A DNA stretch of 42,295 nt, from assembly GCA_033764095.1 (NCBI GenBank), contig JANRJF010000264.1, forward strand, positions 1-42,295, written 5' to 3'. Made by a program: the position numbers and the translations under genes. This document shows positions 14,219 to 22,655 of this stretch, in pieces. Each line of letters starts with the position of its first letter. Within the stretch, counting starts at the first letter, position 1. The notes below the pieces were generated by a model, which saw only the letters and a program-made list of their open reading frames with translations, was not told the DNA's origin and made no database searches. Origin of the DNA: JBDTMT01 sp033764095. GTDB lineage: Bacteria; Desulfobacterota; Binatia; HRBIN30; CADEER01.

Positions 14219-15136
14219 TCACGCGCTGCTGAACTCTCCGGGCAGCGGACTTTCGACGCTCAACACCCGGCCGTCGAACGGGTGCCGGACGCGTAACGCC
14301 GCGGCGTGCAGATACAGCCGCGCGGCCGGCGCGGCGCCGTACAACGTATCGCCACATATCGGGTGACCGAGCGCCGCCAGGTGGACGCGGATCTGGTGGC
14401 GTACGCCGGCGTCGATCGTCACCTCGACCAGGGTGACGTGGTCGCGCCGTTCCAGCGGGCGATAGGTGGTGCGCGCCGCGCGCGCCCCCAAGGCGTGTGC
14501 CTGCGCCGACTCGCGGCAGACCCGCATGGCGCGAGCCCGGCGCGGATGATGCGCGATCGGATCGGCGATCGCGCCGGCGCGGGGCAGCGCGCCCTCGACC
14601 AACGCGATGTAACGCTTGCCAACCTGGCGGGCGCCGAACTGCGCGCGGACCGCGGCCCAGGCGGTGGCACTGCGCGCTGCAAGCAGCACGCCGGACGTCC
14701 CGGTGTCGAGCCGGTGCACGAGACCGGCCTCGAGTGGTGAGCGCCCCGCCGCGACGGTCTCCGGCGCCAGCGCCAGGAGAAAGTTCACCACCGTGTCGCG
14801 CGAGCTGCCGTCGAGCGCCACCGACGGCATGCCGGCCGGCTTGTCGAGCGCGATCAGATGGGGGTCCTGGTGCAGCACCGGCACGTCGAGCTCGGACTGC
14901 GCGACCGGACGGGGCGGCGCCAGCGCCGTGCGGTCGATCTCGACCACGTCGCCGACGCGCAGCATCTCACCCTTGTGGGCGCGGTGGCCGTTGACCCGCA
15001 CCGCGCCCGCGGCGATGATCGCGCGCGTCTGGCTGCGCGTCAGCGGTCCACAATGGTCGCTGACGAAGCGATCGAGGCGCGCGCCAGCCGTTTCGCAGAC
15101 CAGCCGGGTCGCGCCGCCGGGCGAGGAGTCGGACAC
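14219..15136 (-). CDS. RluA/RluD-family 23S rRNA or tRNA pseudouridine synthase
   Basis: About 305 residues from the GTG at 15134-15136; a TTG at 15172 would add 12 residues. An S4 RNA-binding domain comes first (LDRFVSDH, then VRVNGHRAHKGEMLRVGD). The catalytic domain follows, with the family motif HRLDTGTSG containing the catalytic Asp, a KRYIALVEG strand and the C-terminal HQIRVHLAALGHPI motif. This family isomerises uridine in 23S rRNA or tRNA. The exact target cannot be told from the sequence; RluD (helix 69) is the commonest match to this S4-plus-catalytic layout. The start is divergent from the aminotransferase gene with only 26 bp between them. Confidence 0.9.
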   Translation of the reverse strand: MSDSSPGGATRLVCETAGARLDRFVSDHCGPLTRSQTRAIIAAGAVRVNGHRAHKGEMLRVGDVVEIDRTALAPPRPVAQSELDVPVLHQDPHLIALDKPAGMPSVALDGSSRDTVVNFLLALAPETVAAGRSPLEAGLVHRLDTGTSGVLLAARSATAWAAVRAQFGARQVGKRYIALVEGALPRAGAIADPIAHHPRRARAMRVCRESAQAHALGARAARTTYRPLERRDHVTLVEVTIDAGVRHQIRVHLAALGHPICGDTLYGAAPAARLYLHAAALRVRHPFDGRVLSVESPLPGEFSSA

Positions 15137-15162
15137 GACGTGGATATAAAGGAAGGGTGAAG

Positions 15163-16299
15163 GTGCCGACAATCGATCGCACGGCCTGGCGATCGGAGTT
15201 CCCCTCCGTCGCCGACCGCGTCCATATGAATCACGCCGGCCTGTCGCCGATCTCGCGCCGCGTCGCGGCGGCGATTCGCGACTTCGCCGACCAGGCCGCG
15301 CACGCGCCGAGCGTGCACTATGCCGCGTGGTGCGCCCGGGCCGACGCCACGCGCGCGGCGTATGCGAAGCTGATCGGCGCGCTGACCGAGGAGATCGCCT
15401 TCGTCAAGAACACCGCCGAGGGCTTGTCGTTGGTCGCGGCGGGACTCGACTGGCGGTCGGGTGACAACGTCGTGGCGCTGGCCGACGAGTATCCCTCGAA
15501 CGTCTATCCGTGGCTCGGGCTGCAGCGGTACGGAGTCGAGACGCGTCTGGCGCCGCGCCGCGGGGTGCGCTTCGGCGTCGACGAGATCGCCGCGGTCACC
15601 GACCGTCGCACTCGCGTGGTGACGGTGAGCGCGGTCGATTGGCAGAGTGGCTTCCGGCCCGACCTGGCGGCGCTGGGGACCTTCTGTCGCGAACGCGGCA
15701 TCCTCTTCGTCGTCGACGGCATCCAGGCGGTTGGTGCGCTGCGGGTCGACGTGCACGGCTGCGGCATCGACGCGATGGCGGTCGGCGGCCACAAGTGGCT
15801 GCTGGCGCCGGAGGGATGCGGCACGCTGTTCGTCGCGACCCGCCTGCTCGATCGCCTCACGCCGGTGCTGTGGGGGTGGAAGAGCGTCAGCGATGCCGAC
15901 ACCTACCTGCCCTACCACTTCGAGCCGCGCGCCGACGCCGCCAAGTTCGAGCCCGGCAGTCAGATGCACCTCGGCATCTGCGCCTTCGGTGCCGCACTCG
16001 ATCTGCAGTTCGCCTTCGGGCCAGCCGCCATCGAGGCGGCCGTCCTCGAGGTGACGGACGCCTTGCAGGACGCCCTGCGTGGCCTCGGCGCGACGATCCT
16101 GAGCCCGCGGCACGGCGCCGAGCGCTCCGCCATTCTCACCTTCGCGCGCGGCGACAGCGCGACGCTGCACGCCGCGCTGACCGCCGCCGGCGTCGTCTGT
16201 CGCCAGCGCATGGGGGGCGTGCGGCTGGCGCCGCACTGCTATACCGACGGCGACGACGTCGAGCGCGTCCTGCAGGTCGTCGGCGCGTCGCGCGCCTGA
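15163..16299 (+). CDS. Class V aminotransferase-fold PLP enzyme
   Basis: A 378-residue pyridoxal-phosphate enzyme of the cysteine desulfurase/selenocysteine lyase/isopenicillin epimerase group. The GTG at 15163 has GGAAGG at a six-base spacing; a GTG two codons earlier abuts that site. It opens with MNHAGLSP, where the HAG segment is typical. The cofactor Asp185 lies in VVDGIQAVGA and the Schiff-base Lys211 in GGHKWLLAPEGCG. A long AEGLSLVAAGLDWRSGDNVV segment is the substrate-side loop region. The cysteine desulfurase active-site loop with its catalytic Cys is not evident, so an epimerase, kynureninase-like or lyase role is as likely. No iron-sulfur assembly genes are nearby. Substrate unknown. 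Confidence 0.88.
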   Translation: MPTIDRTAWRSEFPSVADRVHMNHAGLSPISRRVAAAIRDFADQAAHAPSVHYAAWCARADATRAAYAKLIGALTEEIAFVKNTAEGLSLVAAGLDWRSGDNVVALADEYPSNVYPWLGLQRYGVETRLAPRRGVRFGVDEIAAVTDRRTRVVTVSAVDWQSGFRPDLAALGTFCRERGILFVVDGIQAVGALRVDVHGCGIDAMAVGGHKWLLAPEGCGTLFVATRLLDRLTPVLWGWKSVSDADTYLPYHFEPRADAAKFEPGSQMHLGICAFGAALDLQFAFGPAAIEAAVLEVTDALQDALRGLGATILSPRHGAERSAILTFARGDSATLHAALTAAGVVCRQRMGGVRLAPHCYTDGDDVERVLQVVGASRA

Positions 16300-16340
16300 C
16301 GGTTGCGTTTCGCGTCCGCCTCGCGGATATGCGCGGCGCT

Positions 16341-17423
16341 ATGAGCATCGCCCCCCGCCGCGCCGCGCGGCCGCGCTTTGCCGTCGTCATGGCGGGTGGC
16401 GCCGGCACGCGCTTCTGGCCGCTCAGCCGGGCGCGCCACCCGAAGCAGTTTCTCCGCCTCGACGGTCCGCGCACCCTGCTCCAGGAGTCGGTGTTCCGCC
16501 TGCGTGGCGTCGTGCCGGCGCGCAACGTCCTGGTGGTCGCGCCGCCGGCGTTGGCGAAACTGGTGCGCCGGCAGCTGCCCGACCTGCCGCCCGGCAATCT
16601 GGTGCTGGAGCCGAGCGCGCGCGGCACCGCGGCCTGCCTGGCGCTGGCGGCGGCGCACGTCGCGCAACGCGACGCCAACGCGCTGATGGCGGTGGTGACC
16701 GCCGACCACGTCATCCGCGACCGCGCCGCCTTCCGCGCCAGCTTCGCGCGCGCCTTCGCGATCGCCACCGACGACGCATCGCTGGTCACCTTCGGCATTC
16801 CGCCCGCCGCACCGGAAACCGGGTTCGGCTACGTCCGCCTCGGCGAGCCGCTGGCGGCACGCCGGCCGCGCGTCTTCCGCGGTGAGGGCTTCGTCGAGAA
16901 GCCCGACCTTGCCACCGCGCGCCGCTACCTGGCTTCGCGCCGCTGGTTGTGGAACTCGGGCATGTTCGTCTGGCGCGTCGACGTCTTCCGCGCCGCGCTG
17001 GCGACCCATGCCGCCGCGACGATGCGGGTCGTCGACGCGCTGGCGCAGCGCGCCACCGCTGCCGCGCGCCGCGCCTACGGTCGGCTGCCGGCGGTGCCGA
17101 TCGACGTCGCGGTGATGGAGCGGGCGCCACGCATCGCGGTGGTCGAGGCGACCTTCGACTGGAACGACGTCGGCAGCTGGGCGGCGATGCCGGCGCTGTG
17201 GGGCGCCGACGCGGCCGGCAACACGCAGCGCGGCGAGGCGTTGTTGGTCGATTGCCGGAATACGGTGGTGCGTGCCGAGCGGCGGCTGGTGGCAGTGCTG
17301 GGGGCGCAGGATCTGGTCGTCGTCGACACCCCGGACGTCGTTCTGGTCTGCCCGCGGGCGCGCGTCCAGGAGGTGCGGCGCCTGGTGGCGGCGTTGCGCG
17401 GTCGCCGCGCACGCTTCAGTTGA
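16341..17423 (+). CDS. manC: Mannose-1-phosphate guanylyltransferase
   Basis: A 360-residue nucleotidyltransferase making GDP-mannose from mannose-1-phosphate and GTP for cell-surface polysaccharides. The signature GGAGTRFWPLSR (residues about 17-28) is followed by PKQFL. The active-site motifs VVTADHVI, GFVEKP, WNSGMFVW and FDWNDVGSW are all present. It lacks the C-terminal phosphomannose-isomerase cupin found in bifunctional forms, so it is the short monofunctional type. Two in-frame ATGs (16329, 16341) lack clear ribosome sites; I chose the second. It sits between the PLP enzyme (41 bp) and plsB (46 bp) on the same strand. Sugar partners are not encoded in the window. Confidence 0.93.
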   Translation: MSIAPRRAARPRFAVVMAGGAGTRFWPLSRARHPKQFLRLDGPRTLLQESVFRLRGVVPARNVLVVAPPALAKLVRRQLPDLPPGNLVLEPSARGTAACLALAAAHVAQRDANALMAVVTADHVIRDRAAFRASFARAFAIATDDASLVTFGIPPAAPETGFGYVRLGEPLAARRPRVFRGEGFVEKPDLATARRYLASRRWLWNSGMFVWRVDVFRAALATHAAATMRVVDALAQRATAAARRAYGRLPAVPIDVAVMERAPRIAVVEATFDWNDVGSWAAMPALWGADAAGNTQRGEALLVDCRNTVVRAERRLVAVLGAQDLVVVDTPDVVLVCPRARVQEVRRLVAALRGRRARFS

Positions 17424-17469
17424 GTCGCGGCGCGCGGCGGCGCATGATGACCGCCTGCGAGACACCGCC

Positions 17470-20088
17470 ATGACGCAACCCGCGCTACGTCCGGAGGAGA
17501 CGCAATCGCCACGTGCCGCCGCGCCGCCCCCGGCGCCGCGCTTCAATTGGCTGGTCGAGTGGGTGTGTCGCCGCCTGTTTGCGGCGATCCGCATCGCCCC
17601 GAGCACCGTCGAGCACATCCGCGCGCTGGCCGCGCGCGGGCCGGTGGTCTACGTCATGCGGCAGCGCTCGTGGGTCGACTATCTGCTCGTCTACTTCGTG
17701 CTCAAGCGCGAAGGGCTGCCGGCCCCCGAGTTCGTCAACGACCTGCCGCTGTTCTGGGCTCGCCCGCTGCCCGAGATGGCGCGCGCGGTCTGGCGCTGGC
17801 TGAAGCGCACGCGCTTGTTCGGTCGCGAGTTGCGCGCCTTCGCCGACCGCAGCCGCTGCCAACGGCTGGTGAGCGCCGGGCGCCCGGTGCTGCTCTTCCT
17901 GCGCAGTCGCGTGCCCGGTGTGCCCGGACGCCAGCGCCGCCGGCGGGCGCTGAGTGCCGTGCGCACCGGCCCGGACTACCTGCGGGAGATCGTCCACCAC
18001 CTCTGGCTCGAGCCCGGACCGGAAGTCGCCCTGGTCCCGGTGGCGGTGCTGCGCGGTCGCGGCATGCGGCGCAAGGAGTCGCGCCTGGCGACGCTGGTCT
18101 ACAGCGTGCAAGAGATGCCCGGCGAGATCCGCCGCATGATCTCGCTGCTCTGGAATCTCAACGACACCAGCCTCAGCGTCGGGGTCGAGGTCGGCGTGCG
18201 CGTCTTCACGCGGGAGTACCAGCGCGAGGGCGAGGAGCGCATCGTCCGCCGCCTGACGCGCGCCCTGCAGATCTTCCTCTATCGCGAGGAGCGTGTCGTC
18301 TGGGGGCCGCTGCTGCTTCCCAAGCGTCGCGTGCGGCAGCGCGCGCTGCAGGACGAGGAAGTGCGCGCCGTCATCCGCGAGCTGGCCGGCAGCGGTCGGC
18401 AGCCCGAGTCACAGCTCTGGCGCCAGGCCGAGAAGTACTTCGACGAGATGGCGGCGAGCTTCCACGGCATCTACTTCTCGATCCTGGAGTTCGTCTTCAA
18501 CCGCATCTGGCCGCGATTGTTCCAGGGCTTCGAGTACAGCGGGCTCGAGCGCGTGCTGGATACCATGCGCCAGCATCCGGTGGTGCTGGTTCCCTGTCAT
18601 CGCAGCCACTTCGACTACGTCATCCTGACCTACATCTTCCATCTCAACTACCTCAGCCCACCGCACATCGCCGCCGGGATCAACTTGTCCTTCTGGCCTC
18701 TCGGACCGTTGTTCCGCGGTGCCGGGGCGTACTTCATCCGCCGCAGCTTCGACGACAATCCACTCTACAAGGCGGTCTTCCGCTCCTACCTCAACTTCCT
18801 GATCAGCGAGGGCTACACGCAGGAGTTCTTCATCGAGGGCGGCCGCAGCCGTACCGGGAAGATCCTCACGCCGAAGCTCGGCATGCTGGCGGCGATCGTC
18901 GACGCCTTCGTCCGCGGCGGCCGGCGCGATCTCTACTTCGTGCCAGTGTCGATCCACTACGGGCGAGTCGTCGAAGAAGAGGAGTACCAGCGCGAACTGG
19001 GCGGCGCCGAGAAGGAGCCGGAGTCGCTCGCGGCGTTGGTGCGCGCCCGCCGCGTCCTGCGCCGGCGGCACGGTACCGTGTCGATCACCTTCGCCGAGCC
19101 CATGTCGCTGAAGGACGCGCTCGGCGATCGCATGGACGCGTTCCGCCATGCGACCGATCCGGCAACCCAGGAGCAGAAGCGGCGCTTCGTGCAGAAGCTC
19201 GGGTTCCGCCTGCTGCGCGAGGTGAACGGCGCCGCGGTCGCCGGGGCCACCTCGGTGTCGGCCTCGGTGCTGCTCGGCCTGCCGCATCGCGCCTGCCGGC
19301 TGGACGACTTCGTCACCCGCGCGTTGGCGCTGACCGCCTTCCTGCGCGCTCGCGGCGTGCGCTTCACCGCTTCCCTCGAGCGCAACGCCGACGGCGAGTT
19401 CCGCGAGAACCTCGCTTTCGTCGAGAGCGGCGGTCTGGTGCAGCGGCTGGCCGACAACCGGGCGGTGATCCACGTGCCGACCGAGAAGCGCCTGGCGCTC
19501 GACTTCCACAAGAACAACACGCTGCACTTCTACCTGCTGCCGGCGCTGGCGATCGACGCGTTGCAGCGCGGCCTGCGTGGCGAGGCCTTGCGCGCCGACG
19601 TCGCCTGGTGGCTCGATCTGTTGCGCTGGGAGTTCCCGCTTCCGGAGCGTCAGGACCTGGCGGCCGAGATCGGCGATGTCGAGACCTACCTGCGCCAGGT
19701 CGGGGCACTGGGCGGGGCGGATGGCGAGACCCCCGAGGCCGCGCACCCGTTCGTCGCCGCCGTCGGTGCCCTGCTCGACAACTTCCGCGAGGCGTATTGG
19801 ATCACCGCCCAGGCGCTGCTCGAACTGCCGGAGGGTGGCTCGACGCAGAAGGCGGCGCTGGAGAAGATCCAGAAGCGCTACCGCGCCGGTCTGCTGCTCG
19901 GCGAGGTGCACAAGCCGGAGGGCAACTCGTCGGTCACGCTGGGCAACGCGCTGAGCCGCTTCGCCGAGCTGGAGACGGTGACCGTGCGGCCTGGCAAGGG
20001 GCGCGAACGGTTGGTCGGGCGCGGGCCGCGCTTCGACACCCTCGGCGGGCTGGCGTCGCGCATCGGTGCGCGCGTCATCCACCTGTAG
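17470..20088 (+). CDS. plsB: Glycerol-3-phosphate 1-O-acyltransferase
   Basis: An 872-residue membrane-associated enzyme that acylates sn-glycerol-3-phosphate, the first step of phospholipid synthesis. The four acyltransferase blocks are visible: HRSHFDY with His377 and Asp382 (the HX4D catalytic pair), GAYFIRR, FIEGGRSRTGK (about 454-464) and VPVSIHY. The long N-terminal region (about 300 residues before the catalytic domain) and the C-terminal extension match PlsB rather than the short PlsY or PlsC types. The first 25 residues are Pro/Ala-rich and less conserved. The ATG at 17470 is the first that removes an out-of-family extension; there is no strong ribosome site. It may be co-transcribed with manC. 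Confidence 0.94.
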   Translation: MTQPALRPEETQSPRAAAPPPAPRFNWLVEWVCRRLFAAIRIAPSTVEHIRALAARGPVVYVMRQRSWVDYLLVYFVLKREGLPAPEFVNDLPLFWARPLPEMARAVWRWLKRTRLFGRELRAFADRSRCQRLVSAGRPVLLFLRSRVPGVPGRQRRRRALSAVRTGPDYLREIVHHLWLEPGPEVALVPVAVLRGRGMRRKESRLATLVYSVQEMPGEIRRMISLLWNLNDTSLSVGVEVGVRVFTREYQREGEERIVRRLTRALQIFLYREERVVWGPLLLPKRRVRQRALQDEEVRAVIRELAGSGRQPESQLWRQAEKYFDEMAASFHGIYFSILEFVFNRIWPRLFQGFEYSGLERVLDTMRQHPVVLVPCHRSHFDYVILTYIFHLNYLSPPHIAAGINLSFWPLGPLFRGAGAYFIRRSFDDNPLYKAVFRSYLNFLISEGYTQEFFIEGGRSRTGKILTPKLGMLAAIVDAFVRGGRRDLYFVPVSIHYGRVVEEEEYQRELGGAEKEPESLAALVRARRVLRRRHGTVSITFAEPMSLKDALGDRMDAFRHATDPATQEQKRRFVQKLGFRLLREVNGAAVAGATSVSASVLLGLPHRACRLDDFVTRALALTAFLRARGVRFTASLERNADGEFRENLAFVESGGLVQRLADNRAVIHVPTEKRLALDFHKNNTLHFYLLPALAIDALQRGLRGEALRADVAWWLDLLRWEFPLPERQDLAAEIGDVETYLRQVGALGGADGETPEAAHPFVAAVGALLDNFREAYWITAQALLELPEGGSTQKAALEKIQKRYRAGLLLGEVHKPEGNSSVTLGNALSRFAELETVTVRPGKGRERLVGRGPRFDTLGGLASRIGARVIHL

Positions 20089-20143
20089 GCGCCGCGTCCA
20101 ACGCCGTTGACAGCCGCCCGCCGGCGCGGGAGGGTGGCGGTGC

Positions 20144-20938
20144 GTGACCCGCCGCCGCTCACTGCGTGCCGGCGCACCGCGCCGCGACTGGCGCGCGGCG
20201 CTGGTCGTTCTGCTGCTGACCGCCGCCTGCAGCCGCGGCGGTGACGACGGGATCGCGGTGCGGGTGCGACGGGTCGCGTTCGATCCCGCCTCGCATGCGC
20301 CGGTGGTGCTGTTGGAGGACATCGAGCACGGTGTCGCGCTGCCGATCTGGATCGGTCCCAGCGAGGCGCAGGCGATCGCCACGCACCTCGAGGGCGAGGC
20401 GCCGCAACGCCCACAGACGCACGATCTGGTGAAGAACGCCTTCGAGCGGCTCGGCGTCGGTCTGCGCCGCGTTGTCATCCGCGCGCTGGAGGACAACACC
20501 TACTTCGCCGATCTGGTGCTCGAGCGCGACGGCGAGGAAGTGGTGATCGACAGCCGGCCGAGCGACGCGATCGCGCTGGCGGTGCGCTTCGACCAGCCGA
20601 TCTTCGTCGAGCGCGCCCTGTTCGCGCGCGAAGCGGTGGTCGATCTGCGCGGCGCCGAGCGCGACGACGTGCTGGCGGTCGACGGAGTGACCGTTCAAGG
20701 GCTGTCGCCGGCGCTGGCGCAGGCCTTCGACCTGCCGATCGGGCAGGGCGTGCTGGTGTCCGACGTCGCCAGCGGTGCCGGCGGCGGCCTGCGCCGTGGC
20801 GACGTGGTGCTGGAGGTGGACGGCGCGCCGGTCCGCGACACGGCCGATTTCCGCGCCCGCATGCACGCCCGCGCGGCCGGGCACGCGCTCGGCGTGCAGC
20901 GCGACGGCGAGCGACTCGAATTGATGCTCGCTGACTGA
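20144..20938 (+). CDS. Exported DUF151 (bifunctional nuclease-like) protein with C-terminal PDZ domain
   Basis: A 264-residue protein from a GTG with GGGAGGG upstream. The N-terminus is a twin-Arg-containing basic segment, a hydrophobic core (ALVVLLLTAAC) and Cys29 at an imperfect lipobox, so it is probably a lipoprotein or at least exported. Residues about 38-160 are a DUF151 domain: VVLLEDIEHGVALPIWIGPSEA, then THDLVKN and the VIDSRPSDAIALAVR block. Residues about 180-264 form a PDZ domain (GVLVSDVASGAGG, RRGDVVLEVDGAPV). DUF151 proteins have been described as bifunctional nucleases, usually in the cytoplasm, so export and the PDZ fusion are unusual. The PDZ domain suggests binding to C-termini of envelope proteins. 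Function not assignable. Confidence 0.85.
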   Translation: MTRRRSLRAGAPRRDWRAALVVLLLTAACSRGGDDGIAVRVRRVAFDPASHAPVVLLEDIEHGVALPIWIGPSEAQAIATHLEGEAPQRPQTHDLVKNAFERLGVGLRRVVIRALEDNTYFADLVLERDGEEVVIDSRPSDAIALAVRFDQPIFVERALFAREAVVDLRGAERDDVLAVDGVTVQGLSPALAQAFDLPIGQGVLVSDVASGAGGGLRRGDVVLEVDGAPVRDTADFRARMHARAAGHALGVQRDGERLELMLAD

Positions 20939-21001
20939 CCGTTCGGGGGGCCTGACCGGCGGCTTCTACCCCCGTTGCGCGCCGCGCCCGACTGGCTCAA
21001 T

Positions 21002-21931
21002 ATGCGCCCTGGATTTCCGCCGGACATGGATCGAACCGTCGAGGTGATCGCGGCATCGGGCACCCGCGCATCCGCGCACGCCTTCGCCGACTACGTGGCG
21101 CTCACCAAGCCGCGCTTGGTGCTGATGGTGATCGTCACGGCGGCGGTCGGGTACTATCTCGGCGCGCCGGCGGCGATCGATCCGCTGCGCTTCCTGTCGG
21201 CGATGCTCGGCACGGCGCTTGCCGCGGGTGGGTCGCTGGCGCTCAACCAGTACCTGGAGCGCGATCTCGACGCGCAGATGCCGCGGACCGCGCAGCGGCC
21301 GCTGCCCGCCGGGCGACTGCAGCCGGCTTCGGCGCTCGTCTTTGGCGCCGCGCTCACCGCAATCGGCTTGGTGTACCTGCTCGTCGCGGTGAATCCGCTG
21401 AGCAGCTTTGTCACCGCGCTGACCACCGTCGTCTACCTGTTCGGGTACACGCCGCTGAAGCGCGTCACGCCGCTGTGCAGCATCGTCGGAGCGATTCCGG
21501 GCGCGCTGCCGCCGGTCACCGGCTGGGTGGCGGCGCGCGGCGAGTTCGGCGACGGCGCGCTGGTGCTGTTCGCGATCCTCTTCCTCTGGCAGATCCCGCA
21601 CTCGCTGGCGATCGCGCGGCTCTACGCCGATCAGTACGCCGAGGCCGGGTTCCGCCTGTTGCCGGTGGTCGAGCCGCACACCCACCGCACCGAGCGCGCG
21701 GTGTTGAGCTACACCGCCGCGTTGGTCACGGTCGGGCTGCTGCCGAGCGTCCTTGGTCTCGCCGGCGGTCTCTACTTCGGGGCGGCGATGCTGCTCGGAC
21801 TGGTGATGTTCGGCACCGCCGTCGCGTTCGCGTTGGAGCGCCCGCGTTCGGCGCGCTGGCTGCTCGTCGCCTCCCTGGTCTACCTGCCTGCGTTGCTGAC
21901 GATGCTGGCGGTGGATCGGGCCGGTCACTGA
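21002..21931 (+). CDS. ctaB: Protoheme IX farnesyltransferase (heme O synthase)
   Basis: About 309 residues. A UbiA-family membrane prenyltransferase that converts heme B to heme O, the precursor of heme A for the oxidase encoded just downstream. The motif YVALTKPRLVLM opens the first helix. The prenyl-diphosphate site is Asn82 with RDLDAQM (residues 87-93) and TAQRPLPAGR. YTPLKRVTP and GAIPGALPPVTGW are further family blocks. Eight or nine hydrophobic segments are visible. Starts at 20975 (TTG), 21002 (ATG) and 21026 (ATG) are in frame and none has a clear ribosome site. It begins the oxidase cluster, 33 bp before subunit II. No heme A synthase (ctaA) is present in the window. Confidence 0.93.
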   Translation: MRPGFPPDMDRTVEVIAASGTRASAHAFADYVALTKPRLVLMVIVTAAVGYYLGAPAAIDPLRFLSAMLGTALAAGGSLALNQYLERDLDAQMPRTAQRPLPAGRLQPASALVFGAALTAIGLVYLLVAVNPLSSFVTALTTVVYLFGYTPLKRVTPLCSIVGAIPGALPPVTGWVAARGEFGDGALVLFAILFLWQIPHSLAIARLYADQYAEAGFRLLPVVEPHTHRTERAVLSYTAALVTVGLLPSVLGLAGGLYFGAAMLLGLVMFGTAVAFALERPRSARWLLVASLVYLPALLTMLAVDRAGH

Positions 21932-21964
21932 CCGGCCGGCCGCCGCGCGCCGGGTGGCGTGGCA

Positions 21965-22642
21965 ATGCTGGGCTGGTTTCCGCGCAACATTTCCACCGTC
22001 GGCGGCGACGTCGATGCGCTGTTCGCGTGGATCACGATCGTCGCCGTCGTCTGGTTCGTGCTCGTCGAGGGTGCGCTGCTGTGGTTCGTGCTGCGCTATC
22101 GGCGCCGTCCCGGCGTTCGCGCCGCGCACGTGCGCGGCGAGACCCGCGCCGAGCTCGCCTGGCTGCTGGTACCGGCACTGGTCATCCTCGGGCTCGACTT
22201 CGCCATCGACGCCGCCAGTGCGCGCGTCTGGCGGCGGGTGAAGATCGACATGCCGGCCGGCGAGGTGCAGTTGGCGGTCACCGCCAAGCAGTTCGCCTGG
22301 ACCTTCGGGTACCCCGGAGCCGACGGCGTGCTCGGCACCGCCGACGACATCAACCTCGACGCCGAGCTGCACGTGCCGGCGGGGCGCGACGTGCGTCTCG
22401 TGCTGCGCTCGGCCGACGTGCTGCACAGCTTCTTCCTGCCCAACGCGCGTATCAAGCAGGACGCCGTGCCCGGTCGCGCCATCGACGTGTGGTTCAACGT
22501 CACCGAGCCGGGCACCTACGAGGTCGCCTGTGCCGAGCTCTGCGGCTTCGGCCACACGACGATGAAGGCGACGCTGTTCGTCCACACGCCGGAGGAGTTC
22601 GCCGCGTGGATGGCAAGCCACGCCGGCGGGCAGCCGGGATGA
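21965..22642 (+). CDS. coxB: Cytochrome c oxidase subunit II
   Basis: About 225 residues. Carries the binuclear Cu-A centre that receives electrons from cytochrome c. Two N-terminal membrane helices (residues about 17-45 and 65-85) are followed by the cupredoxin domain. Cu-A ligands are visible as His154 (VLHSFF) and Cys189, Glu191, Cys193, His197 and Met200 in CAELCGFGHTTM. The aromatic electron-entry segment reads KQFAWTFGYPG. A GTADD insert follows, as in the CoxM-like forms I recall. There is no C-terminal cytochrome c domain, so this is not a caa3-type subunit II. The ATG at 21965 has a GGGTGG at seven bases; a GTG two codons earlier is possible. Confidence 0.94.
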   Translation: MLGWFPRNISTVGGDVDALFAWITIVAVVWFVLVEGALLWFVLRYRRRPGVRAAHVRGETRAELAWLLVPALVILGLDFAIDAASARVWRRVKIDMPAGEVQLAVTAKQFAWTFGYPGADGVLGTADDINLDAELHVPAGRDVRLVLRSADVLHSFFLPNARIKQDAVPGRAIDVWFNVTEPGTYEVACAELCGFGHTTMKATLFVHTPEEFAAWMASHAGGQPG

Positions 22643-22655
22643 CGGGGGGCCGACC

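Noticed and set aside
20107..20135. TTGACA before the DUF151-PDZ gene as a promoter
   Set aside because: The -35 is perfect but no -10-like hexamer lies 15-19 bases downstream (the region is all G+C), so I do not call a promoter.
18409..20499. A 696-codon minus-strand frame opposite plsB
   Set aside because: Shadow of plsB and the DUF151 gene, with no domain and strong Arg/Gln bias.
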